Positions 1 through 6,937 of a stretch of 13,110 nucleotides of DNA are shown here, piece by piece (the stretch's first letter is position 1; every line of letters starts with the position of its first letter). The notes below the pieces were generated by a model that made no database searches, was not told the DNA's origin, and saw nothing but the letters and a program-made list of their open reading frames with translations. Made by a program: the position numbers and the translations under genes. The DNA is from an uncultured Clostridium sp. (lineage in GTDB: Bacteria > Bacillota > Clostridia > Lachnospirales > Lachnospiraceae). Location of the stretch: the NCBI GenBank assembly GCA_902464345.1, contig CABQJA010000051.1, positions 1 to 13,110 on the forward strand, written 5' to 3'.

Positions 1-2
1 CC

Positions 3-299
3 TTATTTGTGTTTCTTCTTTTTGGTTCCATGTTCTTTAAGATGAGCCAAAAACACACAAAGCGGATTCTGGGATATGAAGAATATCGGCCGTTCTGGCA
101 TTTCTTTGATTTGAAAGCCTATTTAATTATGGCATGTATGATGAGCGGAGGCATTGGATTTCGGGCAGCGGGTATTTTCCCGGAGATGTTTATTGCGTTT
201 TTTTATTCCGGATTGGGACTGGCTTTGGCATCAGCGGGAGTTATTTTTACAAGAAACTATTTGTTTTACAGTCAATTAATTGAAAAGGAGCAGGATTAA
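3..299 (+). CDS. Small membrane protein, 5' end cut by window edge
   Basis: I do not recognise the family. The open frame runs in from the left edge of the window without a stop (Leu-Phe-Val-Phe-Leu-Leu from position 3), so the real start is probably upstream and the GTG at 9 is not a convincing start because no ribosome binding site is visible. About 97 residues are seen. A hydrophobic stretch at the very N-terminus is followed by a basic, aromatic loop (KHTKRILGYEEYRPFWHFF), then two hydrophobic segments separated by a short Gly/Arg/Pro turn, and a charged tail (EKEQD). This suggests a three-helix integral membrane protein with a cytoplasmic tail. The next gene begins after a 134-base gap with a possible promoter, so this gene probably ends an upstream transcription unit. 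Confidence 0.55.
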   Translation, partial: LFVFLLFGSMFFKMSQKHTKRILGYEEYRPFWHFFDLKAYLIMACMMSGGIGFRAAGIFPEMFIAFFYSGLGLALASAGVIFTRNYLFYSQLIEKEQD

Positions 300-364
300 T
301 AATGAAAGCATCAGAGCAGTACGCTGCAGTAATGATAAAATAAAAAGGCAGCTGGGGCTTGTGC

Positions 365-393
365 TTGCAACTTTCCCACAATTCCTATATCAT
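365..393 (+). promoter_or_regulatory. Candidate sigma-A promoter for dUTPase gene
   Basis: TTGCAA at 365-370 and TATCAT at 388-393 are separated by 17 bases, upstream of the dUTPase start at 434. Each box has mismatches to consensus, and TATAAC at 398-403 is an alternative -10, so this is only a candidate. The rest of the 300-433 gap holds nothing else I can support. Confidence 0.3.
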
Positions 394-433
394 GGAATAT
401 AACATTACAATTGATAAGAAGATGGAGGCCATT

Positions 434-874
434 ATGGAACAGGTGACATTACAGATTCAGTATTTAAATGATACGATTACACGGTTGGAGTATATTGACG
501 GGAAATCCGACTGGATCGATCTGCGGGCGGCAGAACGGGTAGAGATGAAGGCCGGAGAGTTCCGCCTGATCCATCTAGGGGTAGCGATCAAGCTGCCGGA
601 GGGATATGAGGCACATATCGTACCACGGAGCAGTACCTTTAAGAATTTTGGAATCATTCAGACCAATTCGATGGGAATTATTGATGAGAGCTATTGCGGT
701 CCGAATGACTGGTATCGGTTCCCGGCACTGGCAATGCGGGATACTGTGATCGAGGTGAATGACCGGATCTGTCAGTTCCGGATCGAGAAGCATCAGCCAC
801 AGGTGGTATTTGAAGAAGTGAAGGAACTGTCGGGACAGGATCGGGGTGGTTTTGGAACCACCGGCGTTCAGTAG
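434..874 (+). CDS. dut: dUTP diphosphatase (dUTPase), trimeric type
   Basis: Hydrolyses dUTP to dUMP and pyrophosphate, keeping uracil out of DNA and supplying dUMP for thymidylate synthesis; acts in the cytoplasm, normally as a homotrimer. The 146-residue length fits the trimeric family. All five family motifs are visible: the N-terminal LRAAERVEMKAG region (about 30-41), PRSST (64-68), NSMGIIDESYCG (78-89, with Asp84 in the position of the catalytic Asp), NDRICQF (109-115), and the C-terminal RGGFGTTG loop (137-144) that closes over the nucleotide. Motif 3 continues as PNDWYRFPA instead of the usual Gly-Glu pair, which I associate with a clostridial variant. The ATG at 434 is chosen because GGAGG at 424-428 lies five bases upstream; the frame stays open back to 359 but without a ribosome binding site. 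It is a single housekeeping gene with no phage genes around it. Confidence 0.93.
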   Translation: MEQVTLQIQYLNDTITRLEYIDGKSDWIDLRAAERVEMKAGEFRLIHLGVAIKLPEGYEAHIVPRSSTFKNFGIIQTNSMGIIDESYCGPNDWYRFPALAMRDTVIEVNDRICQFRIEKHQPQVVFEEVKELSGQDRGGFGTTGVQ

Positions 875-925
875 ACGGCTCACGGCAGGATATCTAAAAA
901 CAAAATTAAATAATCAGCAGAAATC

Positions 926-954
926 TTGCATTGTTTTCGTGGTTGGTGTAGAGT
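926..954 (+). promoter_or_regulatory. Candidate sigma-A promoter for DUF308 gene
   Basis: TTGCAT at 926-931 and TAGAGT at 949-954 are 17 bases apart and about 55 bases ahead of the DUF308 start. I find no clear terminator between the dUTPase stop at 874 and this site, so readthrough from upstream is also possible. Confidence 0.4.
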
Positions 955-1008
955 ATGGGAACAATGTAACAACCCTGACGGGCTTTGAATGAGATGGAGG
1001 TATGAGTG

Positions 1009-1599
1009 ATGAATCCAGATAAGTCAATCAAAAAAGCAAAAGAGAACCTGATTATTTCTTCGGTCATATTGTGTGTGACCGGAATCGTATTTATGGTTTT
1101 TTCCGGAACGATGGTAAACCTGGTCGGATGGATACTTGGTAGTGTATTCTGTGTGATCGGCGTGGTGAAGCTGATCGGATATATCCGCAGCCGGTTACTG
1201 ACATCGGATCTGGTGTTCAGTATTATCTGTATTATAATCGGAGGATTGCTGTTCGCACATCCGAATTGGGTGATGTCATTATTGTCCATTATTATCGGTA
1301 TTTATGTGCTGGCAGAAGGTGTTCTTAAGATTAAGGTTTCCGTGGATGCGAAGAAGCAGCAGGCAAGAGGCTGGTGGGCGCTTTTGATCTTTGCGCTGGT
1401 CAGTGTCGCCATCGGTGTACTTCTGGTATTTAATCCGTTTGGAATCAGTAAGGCATTTATGTTTATGGTAGGTCTGGCATTATTGCTGGGCGGCGTGCAG
1501 AATATTATTCATGCAATCTATACGGAAAAGATCTTAAATGAGATGAACCAGGATATTATCGATATGGATGAATATATGGAGAATAATAAGCAGTTATAA
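1009..1599 (+). CDS. DUF308 / HdeD-like membrane protein
   Basis: A 196-residue integral membrane protein with a short basic N-terminus (NPDKSIKKAKEN), about six hydrophobic helices arranged as pairs rich in Gly, Ile and Val, and an acidic cytoplasmic tail of about 25 residues. Short repeated helix pairs of the type FSGTMVNLVGWILG, FAHPNWVMSLLSIIIGIYVL and FNPFGISKAFMFMVGLALLLGG are the hallmark of the DUF308 short-repeat family that includes E. coli HdeD. HdeD is linked to acid resistance, but most members have no known function, so none is assigned. ATG 1009 lies eight bases after GGAGG (996-1000); the adjacent in-frame GTG at 1006 is an alternative. A Trp-Trp pair follows a basic loop (DAKKQQARGWW) near mid-protein. 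It sits alone between the dUTPase and the MarR operon. Confidence 0.85.
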   Translation: MNPDKSIKKAKENLIISSVILCVTGIVFMVFSGTMVNLVGWILGSVFCVIGVVKLIGYIRSRLLTSDLVFSIICIIIGGLLFAHPNWVMSLLSIIIGIYVLAEGVLKIKVSVDAKKQQARGWWALLIFALVSVAIGVLLVFNPFGISKAFMFMVGLALLLGGVQNIIHAIYTEKILNEMNQDIIDMDEYMENNKQL

Positions 1600-1649
1600 G
1601 AATCGTCGGGAAGGCAATTGTGTAGAAATTGTGAAATTGCAGAAACGAC

Positions 1650-1677
1650 TTGACAATTGAAAATGGTATGTTAAAAT
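1650..1677 (+). promoter_or_regulatory. Strong sigma-A promoter of the MarR-ABC operon
   Basis: A perfect TTGACA (-35) at 1650-1655 is followed after 16 bases by TAAAAT (-10) at 1672-1677, with a TG one base upstream (1669-1670) giving an extended -10. Transcription should start near 1684, inside the palindrome that begins at 1681. This is the best promoter in the window, as expected for an operon held off by a repressor. Confidence 0.8.
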
Positions 1678-1680
1678 ATG

Positions 1681-1724
1681 GTTCGGAATCAAACAGTTCA
1701 TATGTGAACAATTTGGTTCCGAAC
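1681..1724 (+). promoter_or_regulatory. 44-bp palindrome: probable MarR operator / leader hairpin
   Basis: The arms GTTCGGAATCAAA and TTTGGTTCCGAAC flank an inner inverted repeat GTTCATATGTGAAC (1696-1709). Pairing base by base over 44 positions leaves two true mismatches and two G-T pairs. It starts three bases after the -10 box, so a bound protein would block transcription initiation. MarR proteins bind palindromes of roughly this kind and often repress themselves; assigning this one to the downstream MarR is inference. In RNA it would form a long hairpin followed by five T (1725-1729), so it might also act as a leader terminator or attenuator. Confidence 0.7.
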
Positions 1725-1797
1725 TTTTTGCGTTATGACAGTGGAAAATGCGGGATGCTTTGCCTGCGATACGAATGAATGGAAAGGAGACGGATCG

Positions 1798-2277
1798 ATG
1801 GAGAAATATATAAGAGAACCGGAATGCCTGGGAAATATGGTAATTATATTGTCGAATCAACTGAAGCATTATCTTCACCGTGCGGCGGAAGAGGAGGGAA
1901 TCAGCGGCTCGCAGAGCCGAATCTTACATTTCCTGGCATTGGAGTCACAGGAACGGGATGTTTATCAGAAGGATGTCGAGGATTTCTTCTGTCTCAGACG
2001 CTCAACGGTGACACAGAATCTGCAGAGCATGGAGAAGAATGGACTGATCACCAGATCCAGTGTGACGAGTGATGCACGGCTGAAAAAGCTGGTGCTGACG
2101 GAGCAGGGCATGGAGCTGGAGTGCCGGATCCATAACCGGGTACGGGATATGGAGCGGATGCTCAGTGAGGATCTGACCAAGGCGGAACGGGAGGAGTTTC
2201 AGGCAGTTCTGATAAAACTGAGCCGGAAAATGGAGACTGCAGGAATAGATGGGAAAGGAGATAAATGCGGATGTTAA
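1798..2277 (+). CDS. MarR-family transcriptional repressor
   Basis: A 159-residue winged helix-turn-helix regulator of the MarR family, expected to act as a dimer binding palindromic DNA and releasing it when a small, often toxic or phenolic, ligand binds. The N-terminal dimerisation helices are followed by the DNA-binding core at about 35-104: SGSQSRILHFL, the helix-turn-helix with recognition helix RRSTVTQNLQSMEKNGLI (67-84), and the wing SDARLKKLVLT (91-101) with the characteristic Asp-x-Arg. ATG 1798 is set by AAAGGAG at 1783-1789, eight bases upstream; the frame is open further back to 1735 but without a ribosome binding site. The tail ends Cys-Gly-Cys, and its last bases overlap the start of the first ABC gene, so the genes are translationally coupled. 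It probably represses this operon through the palindrome at 1681-1724. The ligand cannot be read from the sequence. Confidence 0.92.
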   Translation: MEKYIREPECLGNMVIILSNQLKHYLHRAAEEEGISGSQSRILHFLALESQERDVYQKDVEDFFCLRRSTVTQNLQSMEKNGLITRSSVTSDARLKKLVLTEQGMELECRIHNRVRDMERMLSEDLTKAEREEFQAVLIKLSRKMETAGIDGKGDKCGC

Positions 2278-4022
2278 AAACAATATTAAAGCAGGTAAAG
2301 GAATTTAAGAAGTCCTCCATTGCAACTCCCTGCTATATGCTGGTAGAAGTATTGATGGAGACTGTGGTTCCGCTTCTGATGGCATCGATCATTGATGACG
2401 GTGTGAATGTACCGGGCGGTAATATCCGGCATATCTGTATTGTCGGACTCTGGATGATCCTGGCAGCGGCAGTCGGACTGGTCGCGGGTATTCTGGGCGG
2501 CAAATATGGTGCCTATGCCTCAGCCGGACTGGCACGGAATCTACGGAAATCCATGTTTGCAAACATTCAGACCTTTTCGTTTTCAAACATTGATAAATAC
2601 AGTACGGCCGGACTGGTAACGAGACTGACCACGGATGTTACGAATGTGCAGAACGCATACATGATGGTGCTCCGGATGGGCACCAGAGCAACCGCGAGTC
2701 TGATCTGTGCAATGGCTGCAGCATTTCTGGTAAATGCCAGAGTAGCTACCGTATATCTGATCGCAGTCATTTTCCTGGGAGGAATCCTGGCACTGATCAT
2801 TTCGCTGGCCATGAAGTATTTCAATGAAGTGTTCCGGAAATATGATGATCTGAATGCCAGTGTGCAGGAGAATGTATCCGGTATTCGTGTGGTAAAGGCA
2901 TATGTCCGGGAAGAGTATGAGACAAATAAATTTGCACAGGCAAGTGCGAAGGTTTACAACATGTTTGTGAAGGCGGAGAGTGTGATTGCATGCAATATGC
3001 CGGTTATGATGCTCGCGGTGTATGCCTGCATTCTGATCATCAGCTGGCTGGGAGCCCATATGATCGTAAGCGGCAGCCTGACAACCGGTGATCTGATGAG
3101 CCTTCTGACTTACTGTATGAATATTCTGACGAGCCTGATGATGCTTTCCATGGCCTTTGTTATGATCAGTATGAGTACCGCCAGTGTGGAACGTATCTCA
3201 GAGGTCTTAGATGAAACCAGTGATCTGCAGAACCCGGAGCATCCGGTTCTGGAAGTGCCGGATGGCAGTGTAGAGTTTCAAAATGTGAACTTCCGATACA
3301 AACAGGATGCCGAAGGGTATGTATTAAAGAATATTAATTTAAGTATTAAGTCCGGTGAAACACTTGGAATTATCGGTGGTACCGGAAGTGCGAAGACCAG
3401 TCTGGTCAATCTGATCAGCCGTCTGTATGATGTGACGGATGGCAGCGTGCTGGTAGGCGGACGGGACGTCCGAGAGTATGACATGGAGACACTGCGAAAT
3501 CAGGTATCGGTAGTGCTTCAGAAGAATACACTTTTTAGTGGAACGATTTATGAGAACTTAAGATGGGGCGATAAGAATGCGACCGATGAGGAATGTCAGC
3601 GGGCCTGCAGACTTGCCTGTGCGGATGAGTTCATAGAGCGTTTTCCGGAGAAATACAATACGTATATTGAACAGGGCGGTGCGAACGTATCCGGTGGACA
3701 GAAGCAGCGACTTTGTATCGCAAGAGCTCTGTTAAAGAAACCGAAGATCCTGATCCTGGATGATTCGACCAGTGCCGTGGATACCGCGACCGATGCTAAG
3801 ATCCGCCGGGCATTTGCGGAGGAAATCCCGGATACGACCAAGATCATAATTGCACAGCGAATTTCCAGTGTGCAGCAGGCAGACCGGATTGCGGTTATGA
3901 ATGAAGGACAGCTGGAGGCTGTCGGCACTCATGAGGAGCTTTTAAAATCCTGTGAGATCTATCGGGAAGTGTATGAGTCACAGACCAAGGGAACCGGTGA
4001 CTTTGATGAAGAAGTAGGATAG
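2271..4022 (+). CDS. ABC exporter half-transporter, degenerate-site subunit
   Basis: A type IV (exporter-fold) half-transporter of 583 residues: an N-terminal six-helix membrane domain (about 1-320) and a C-terminal ATPase domain (about 330-583). The ATPase motifs are partly non-canonical. Walker A is GGTGSAKTS (369-377), with Ala374 for the usual Gly before Lys375. The Q-loop Gln is at 417 and the signature VSGGQ (473-477) is intact. Walker B is LILDD, with Asp498 replacing the catalytic Glu, and the switch His is replaced by Gln529 (IAQRIS). This is the pattern of the degenerate partner in heterodimeric exporters such as TM287/288, BmrCD and LmrCD. The start overlaps the MarR stop. ATG 2271 is ten bases after AAAGGAG (2254-2260); ATG 2265, two codons upstream, is four bases from it and is also possible. 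The substrate is probably a drug or toxic compound (family inference). Confidence 0.93.
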   Translation: MLKTILKQVKEFKKSSIATPCYMLVEVLMETVVPLLMASIIDDGVNVPGGNIRHICIVGLWMILAAAVGLVAGILGGKYGAYASAGLARNLRKSMFANIQTFSFSNIDKYSTAGLVTRLTTDVTNVQNAYMMVLRMGTRATASLICAMAAAFLVNARVATVYLIAVIFLGGILALIISLAMKYFNEVFRKYDDLNASVQENVSGIRVVKAYVREEYETNKFAQASAKVYNMFVKAESVIACNMPVMMLAVYACILIISWLGAHMIVSGSLTTGDLMSLLTYCMNILTSLMMLSMAFVMISMSTASVERISEVLDETSDLQNPEHPVLEVPDGSVEFQNVNFRYKQDAEGYVLKNINLSIKSGETLGIIGGTGSAKTSLVNLISRLYDVTDGSVLVGGRDVREYDMETLRNQVSVVLQKNTLFSGTIYENLRWGDKNATDEECQRACRLACADEFIERFPEKYNTYIEQGGANVSGGQKQRLCIARALLKKPKILILDDSTSAVDTATDAKIRRAFAEEIPDTTKIIIAQRISSVQQADRIAVMNEGQLEAVGTHEELLKSCEIYREVYESQTKGTGDFDEEVG

Positions 4023-4035
4023 GAGGAATGCAGAT

Positions 4036-5928
4036 ATGAAGGCAAAGAAGAAAGCAGGCATGCAGCCGCCACAGAATGCCGGTAAGATCCTGAAACGGCT
4101 GGCCGGTGTATTGATGAAGCATTATGGTGTGCATCTGGTTATCGTGGCAATCTGCATTATTATAAATGTATTGGCAAATGTTCAGGGAACGATGTTTATG
4201 CAGACGCTGATCGATGATTTTATCAGCCCGTTACTGCAGGCAGAGGTGCCGGATTTTCAGCCGCTGTTGCATCAGCTGATCCGGGTAGCATGCTTCTATG
4301 CGGTCGGTATTGGAGCGGCCTATGCATATAACCGGATCATGGTAAATGTGACACAGGGCACTTTGAAATATTTCCGGGATGCAATGTTTGAGAAGATGGA
4401 AACCCTGCCGATCAAGTATTTTGACACGCATGCACATGGAGATATCATGTCGATTTATACGAATGATACCGATACGCTTCGGCAGATGATCAGTCAGGCA
4501 ATGCCGCAGTTTTTCTCCAGTGCGATCACGATCATCAGTACGGTGGTCTGCATGGTTATGTTAAATATTCCGCTGACTCTGCTGACATTTGTTATGGTAG
4601 GCATCATGCTGATATTTACGAAGAAGTACAGCAGTCTGTCCGGAAAGTATTTTATTGCACAGCAGAAGGATATCGGTAATCTGAACGGTTATATCGAGGA
4701 AATGATGGAGGGCCAGAAGGTAGTTAAGGTATTCTGCCACGAAGAGGCGAATGAGGAGCGGTTTAACCAGTTGAATGATCAGCTGTTTGACAGTGCTTAT
4801 CAGGCCAATAATTTCTCCAACCGCTTAGGCCCGATCAATGCACAGATCGGTAATATCAGTTATGTGTTCTGTGCGATTGTCGGCGGTATTCTGGCAATCG
4901 GCAATATCGGCGGGTTCACGCTGGGTGGACTGGCAAGCTTCCTGACCTTTAACAAGAGCTTTAATATGCCGATCAACCAGATCAGTATGCAGATTAATTC
5001 TATCGTTATGGCCATGGCGGGTGCAGAAAGAATCTTTAAGCTGCTGGATGAGGAGCCGGAGGTAGACGAAGGCTATGTAACCCTGGTAAATGCGAAAGAG
5101 CAGGACGGTACTTTGGTGCCGTGTAAGGAACGGACCGGCATGTGGGCCTGGGAGCATCAGCATCAGAATGGAGATGCGACAACCTATGTACCGCTGAAGG
5201 GTGATGTGGTGTTTGATGATGTAGACTTCGGATACAATGATGAGAAGATCGTACTTCATAATGTGACACTGTTTGCAGAGCCGGGACAGAAGATCGCATT
5301 TGTAGGCTCGACCGGAGCCGGTAAGACAACGATCACGAATCTGATCAACCGGTTTTACGATATTCAGGATGGTAAGATCCGATATGACGGCATTAATATC
5401 AATAAGATAAAGAAAGCGGATTTAAGACGCTCGCTCGGAATCGTATTACAGGATACACATCTGTTTACCATGACTGTGCGGGAGAATATCCGGTACGGAA
5501 GACTGGATGCGACCGATGAAGAGGTAGTGGCAGCGGCGAAGCTGGCGAATGCGGATGGATTTATCCGGAGATTGCCGAAGGGCTATGATACCGTTCTGAC
5601 CGGAGACGGTGCGAACCTGAGTCAGGGGCAGCGGCAGCTGCTGGCAATCGCACGGGCAGCTATTGCGGATCCTCCGGTTCTGATTCTGGATGAGGCGACC
5701 AGCTCCATTGATACCAGAACAGAGAAGCTGGTTCAGGATGGTATGGATAAATTAATGTCCGGCAGAACCACATTTGTAATTGCACACAGACTATCGACAA
5801 TTCAGAACAGTGATTGTATTATGGTACTGGAGCAGGGACGGATTATTGAACGGGGCAACCATGAGGAGCTGTTAAAGCAGCAGGGCCGTTACTACCAGCT
5901 CTATACCGGAAATGCGGTATTATCATAG
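4036..5928 (+). CDS. ABC exporter half-transporter, consensus-site subunit
   Basis: The second exporter half, 630 residues, with a membrane domain (about 30-340) and an ATPase domain (about 385-630). Walker A GSTGAGKTT (424-432, Lys430), Walker B LILDE with catalytic Glu553, and the switch His584 (IAHRLST) are all canonical, but the signature is LSQGQ (528-532) instead of LSGGQ. Paired with the upstream subunit this gives one consensus ATPase site (these Walker motifs plus the partner's VSGGQ) and one degenerate site (partner Asp498/Gln529 plus this LSQGQ). An inserted linker of about 40 residues between the membrane and ATPase domains, rich in Trp, His and charge (GMWAWEHQHQNGD), lengthens this subunit; I recall similar linkers in related Clostridia exporters. 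The ribosome binding site AGGAGG (4021-4026) overlaps the stop of the previous gene and ATG lies nine bases on, so the two subunits are made together. Confidence 0.94.
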   Translation: MKAKKKAGMQPPQNAGKILKRLAGVLMKHYGVHLVIVAICIIINVLANVQGTMFMQTLIDDFISPLLQAEVPDFQPLLHQLIRVACFYAVGIGAAYAYNRIMVNVTQGTLKYFRDAMFEKMETLPIKYFDTHAHGDIMSIYTNDTDTLRQMISQAMPQFFSSAITIISTVVCMVMLNIPLTLLTFVMVGIMLIFTKKYSSLSGKYFIAQQKDIGNLNGYIEEMMEGQKVVKVFCHEEANEERFNQLNDQLFDSAYQANNFSNRLGPINAQIGNISYVFCAIVGGILAIGNIGGFTLGGLASFLTFNKSFNMPINQISMQINSIVMAMAGAERIFKLLDEEPEVDEGYVTLVNAKEQDGTLVPCKERTGMWAWEHQHQNGDATTYVPLKGDVVFDDVDFGYNDEKIVLHNVTLFAEPGQKIAFVGSTGAGKTTITNLINRFYDIQDGKIRYDGININKIKKADLRRSLGIVLQDTHLFTMTVRENIRYGRLDATDEEVVAAAKLANADGFIRRLPKGYDTVLTGDGANLSQGQRQLLAIARAAIADPPVLILDEATSSIDTRTEKLVQDGMDKLMSGRTTFVIAHRLSTIQNSDCIMVLEQGRIIERGNHEELLKQQGRYYQLYTGNAVLS

Positions 5929-5953
5929 GAAGGATTGCAGGAGGAAGACAGGC

Positions 5954-6937
5954 ATGTCATTGAAATTTGGAATTATAGGAACCGGACATATGGCAGAACG
6001 GATGGCAGATACCGTGCGGCAGATGAAGCAGGTAGAGCTTTATGCCGTTGCATCCAGAACGGAAGAGAAGGCGAAGCACTTTGCAGAGAAATACGGAGCC
6101 ACGGTACATTATGGCAGCTATGAGGCGTTAATTCAGGATGAACAGGTGGAACTGGTTTATATTGCAACACCGAATCATCTGCACTATCCACAGGCAAGAG
6201 CCTGCATTCTGGCGGAGAAGCCGGTACTGCTGGAGAAGCCGTTTGCATTAAACGAGCAGCAGGCACAGGCACTGATCGATCTGGCAGAGATGCATCAGGT
6301 ATTTTTATGTGAGGCAATGTGGGTACGGTTTATGCCGCTGATGTACCAGCTGAAGAAGACACTGGAAAAGGGCGTCATTGGTGAGGTGACATCGGTGATC
6401 GCGGATATCGGCTATGACCTGAAGGACAAGGACCGGGTGAATCGTCTGGATATGGGCGGTGGTGCGCTGCTGGATATCGGCGTCTATCCGATCACATTTG
6501 CACTGCAGATTCTGGGACGGGAGATTGATAATATCTCGACCTCCATGGTTCGGATGAATTCCGGTGTGGATGCACAGGAGTTTATAAATCTGGTGTATGA
6601 GAACGGTGCAATTGCGGGGCTGTATTCCACGATGTTATCCAATACGGATAAGCAGGGAAAGATTTACGGAACCGACGGTTATGTGCTGGTGAAGGATATC
6701 AATAATTATCAGTCCTATGAGGTATATGATTCACAGGGAAACTGTCTGGAGCAGTCGGAGCGACCGGAGCAGATCAGCGGACTGGAGTATGAGGTAGAGG
6801 CATGCGTACATGCGATTCAGGCGAAGAAGCTGGAATGTCCGCAGATGACACATGCAGATACCCTGTTTATGATGCGGATCCTGGATACCGTGAGAAGAAC
6901 CTGGGATATGAAGTTCCCTCAGGAGGAGACTGTATAG
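5954..6937 (+). CDS. Gfo/Idh/MocA-family NAD(P)-dependent oxidoreductase
   Basis: A 327-residue protein of the Gfo/Idh/MocA family, which oxidises or reduces sugars, inositols and related alcohols with NAD(P). The N-terminal Rossmann fold opens with FGIIGTGHMAERMA (GxGxxA nucleotide loop), followed by a long run ending in VYIATPNHLH and the catalytic EKPFALN motif (Glu94-Lys95-Pro96). The C-terminal domain contains GGGALLDIGVYP (168-179), typical of the family. The stretch RFMPLMYQLKKTLEKGVIGEV resembles the dihydrodiol dehydrogenase-like branch; the true substrate is unknown. ATG 5954 follows AGGAGG (5939-5944) by nine bases; the frame opens earlier, at 5912, inside the ABC gene, without a ribosome binding site. 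It lies 25 bases after the exporter gene with no terminator between, so it is probably co-transcribed with it. Its 3' end overlaps the convergent SGNH hydrolase gene by 19 bases. Confidence 0.9.
   Translation: MSLKFGIIGTGHMAERMADTVRQMKQVELYAVASRTEEKAKHFAEKYGATVHYGSYEALIQDEQVELVYIATPNHLHYPQARACILAEKPVLLEKPFALNEQQAQALIDLAEMHQVFLCEAMWVRFMPLMYQLKKTLEKGVIGEVTSVIADIGYDLKDKDRVNRLDMGGGALLDIGVYPITFALQILGREIDNISTSMVRMNSGVDAQEFINLVYENGAIAGLYSTMLSNTDKQGKIYGTDGYVLVKDINNYQSYEVYDSQGNCLEQSERPEQISGLEYEVEACVHAIQAKKLECPQMTHADTLFMMRILDTVRRTWDMKFPQEETV

Noticed and set aside
302..343. 13-codon ORF right after the first membrane protein
   Set aside because: Too short to judge, with no independent sign of being coding.
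359..433. 25-residue N-terminal extension of the dUTPase from TTG 359
   Set aside because: No ribosome binding site there and it overlaps the candidate promoter; ATG 434 has GGAGG at good spacing and gives the usual family length.
1612..1641. GCAATT/AATTGC repeat after the DUF308 gene as a terminator
   Set aside because: Short AT-rich arms with a long loop and no T-run; not a credible Rho-independent terminator.
1735..1797. 21-residue N-terminal extension of the MarR regulator
   Set aside because: No ribosome binding site; ATG 1798 has AAAGGAG at eight bases and begins a standard MarR N-terminus.
2583..3059. Minus-strand open frame of 158 codons antisense to the first ABC subunit
   Set aside because: His/Cys-rich shadow of the transporter membrane domain with no ribosome binding site or family features.
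5912..5953. Upstream start for the oxidoreductase inside the ABC gene
   Set aside because: The extra residues (RYYHRKDCRRKTG) do not belong to the Rossmann fold and AGGAGG points to ATG 5954.
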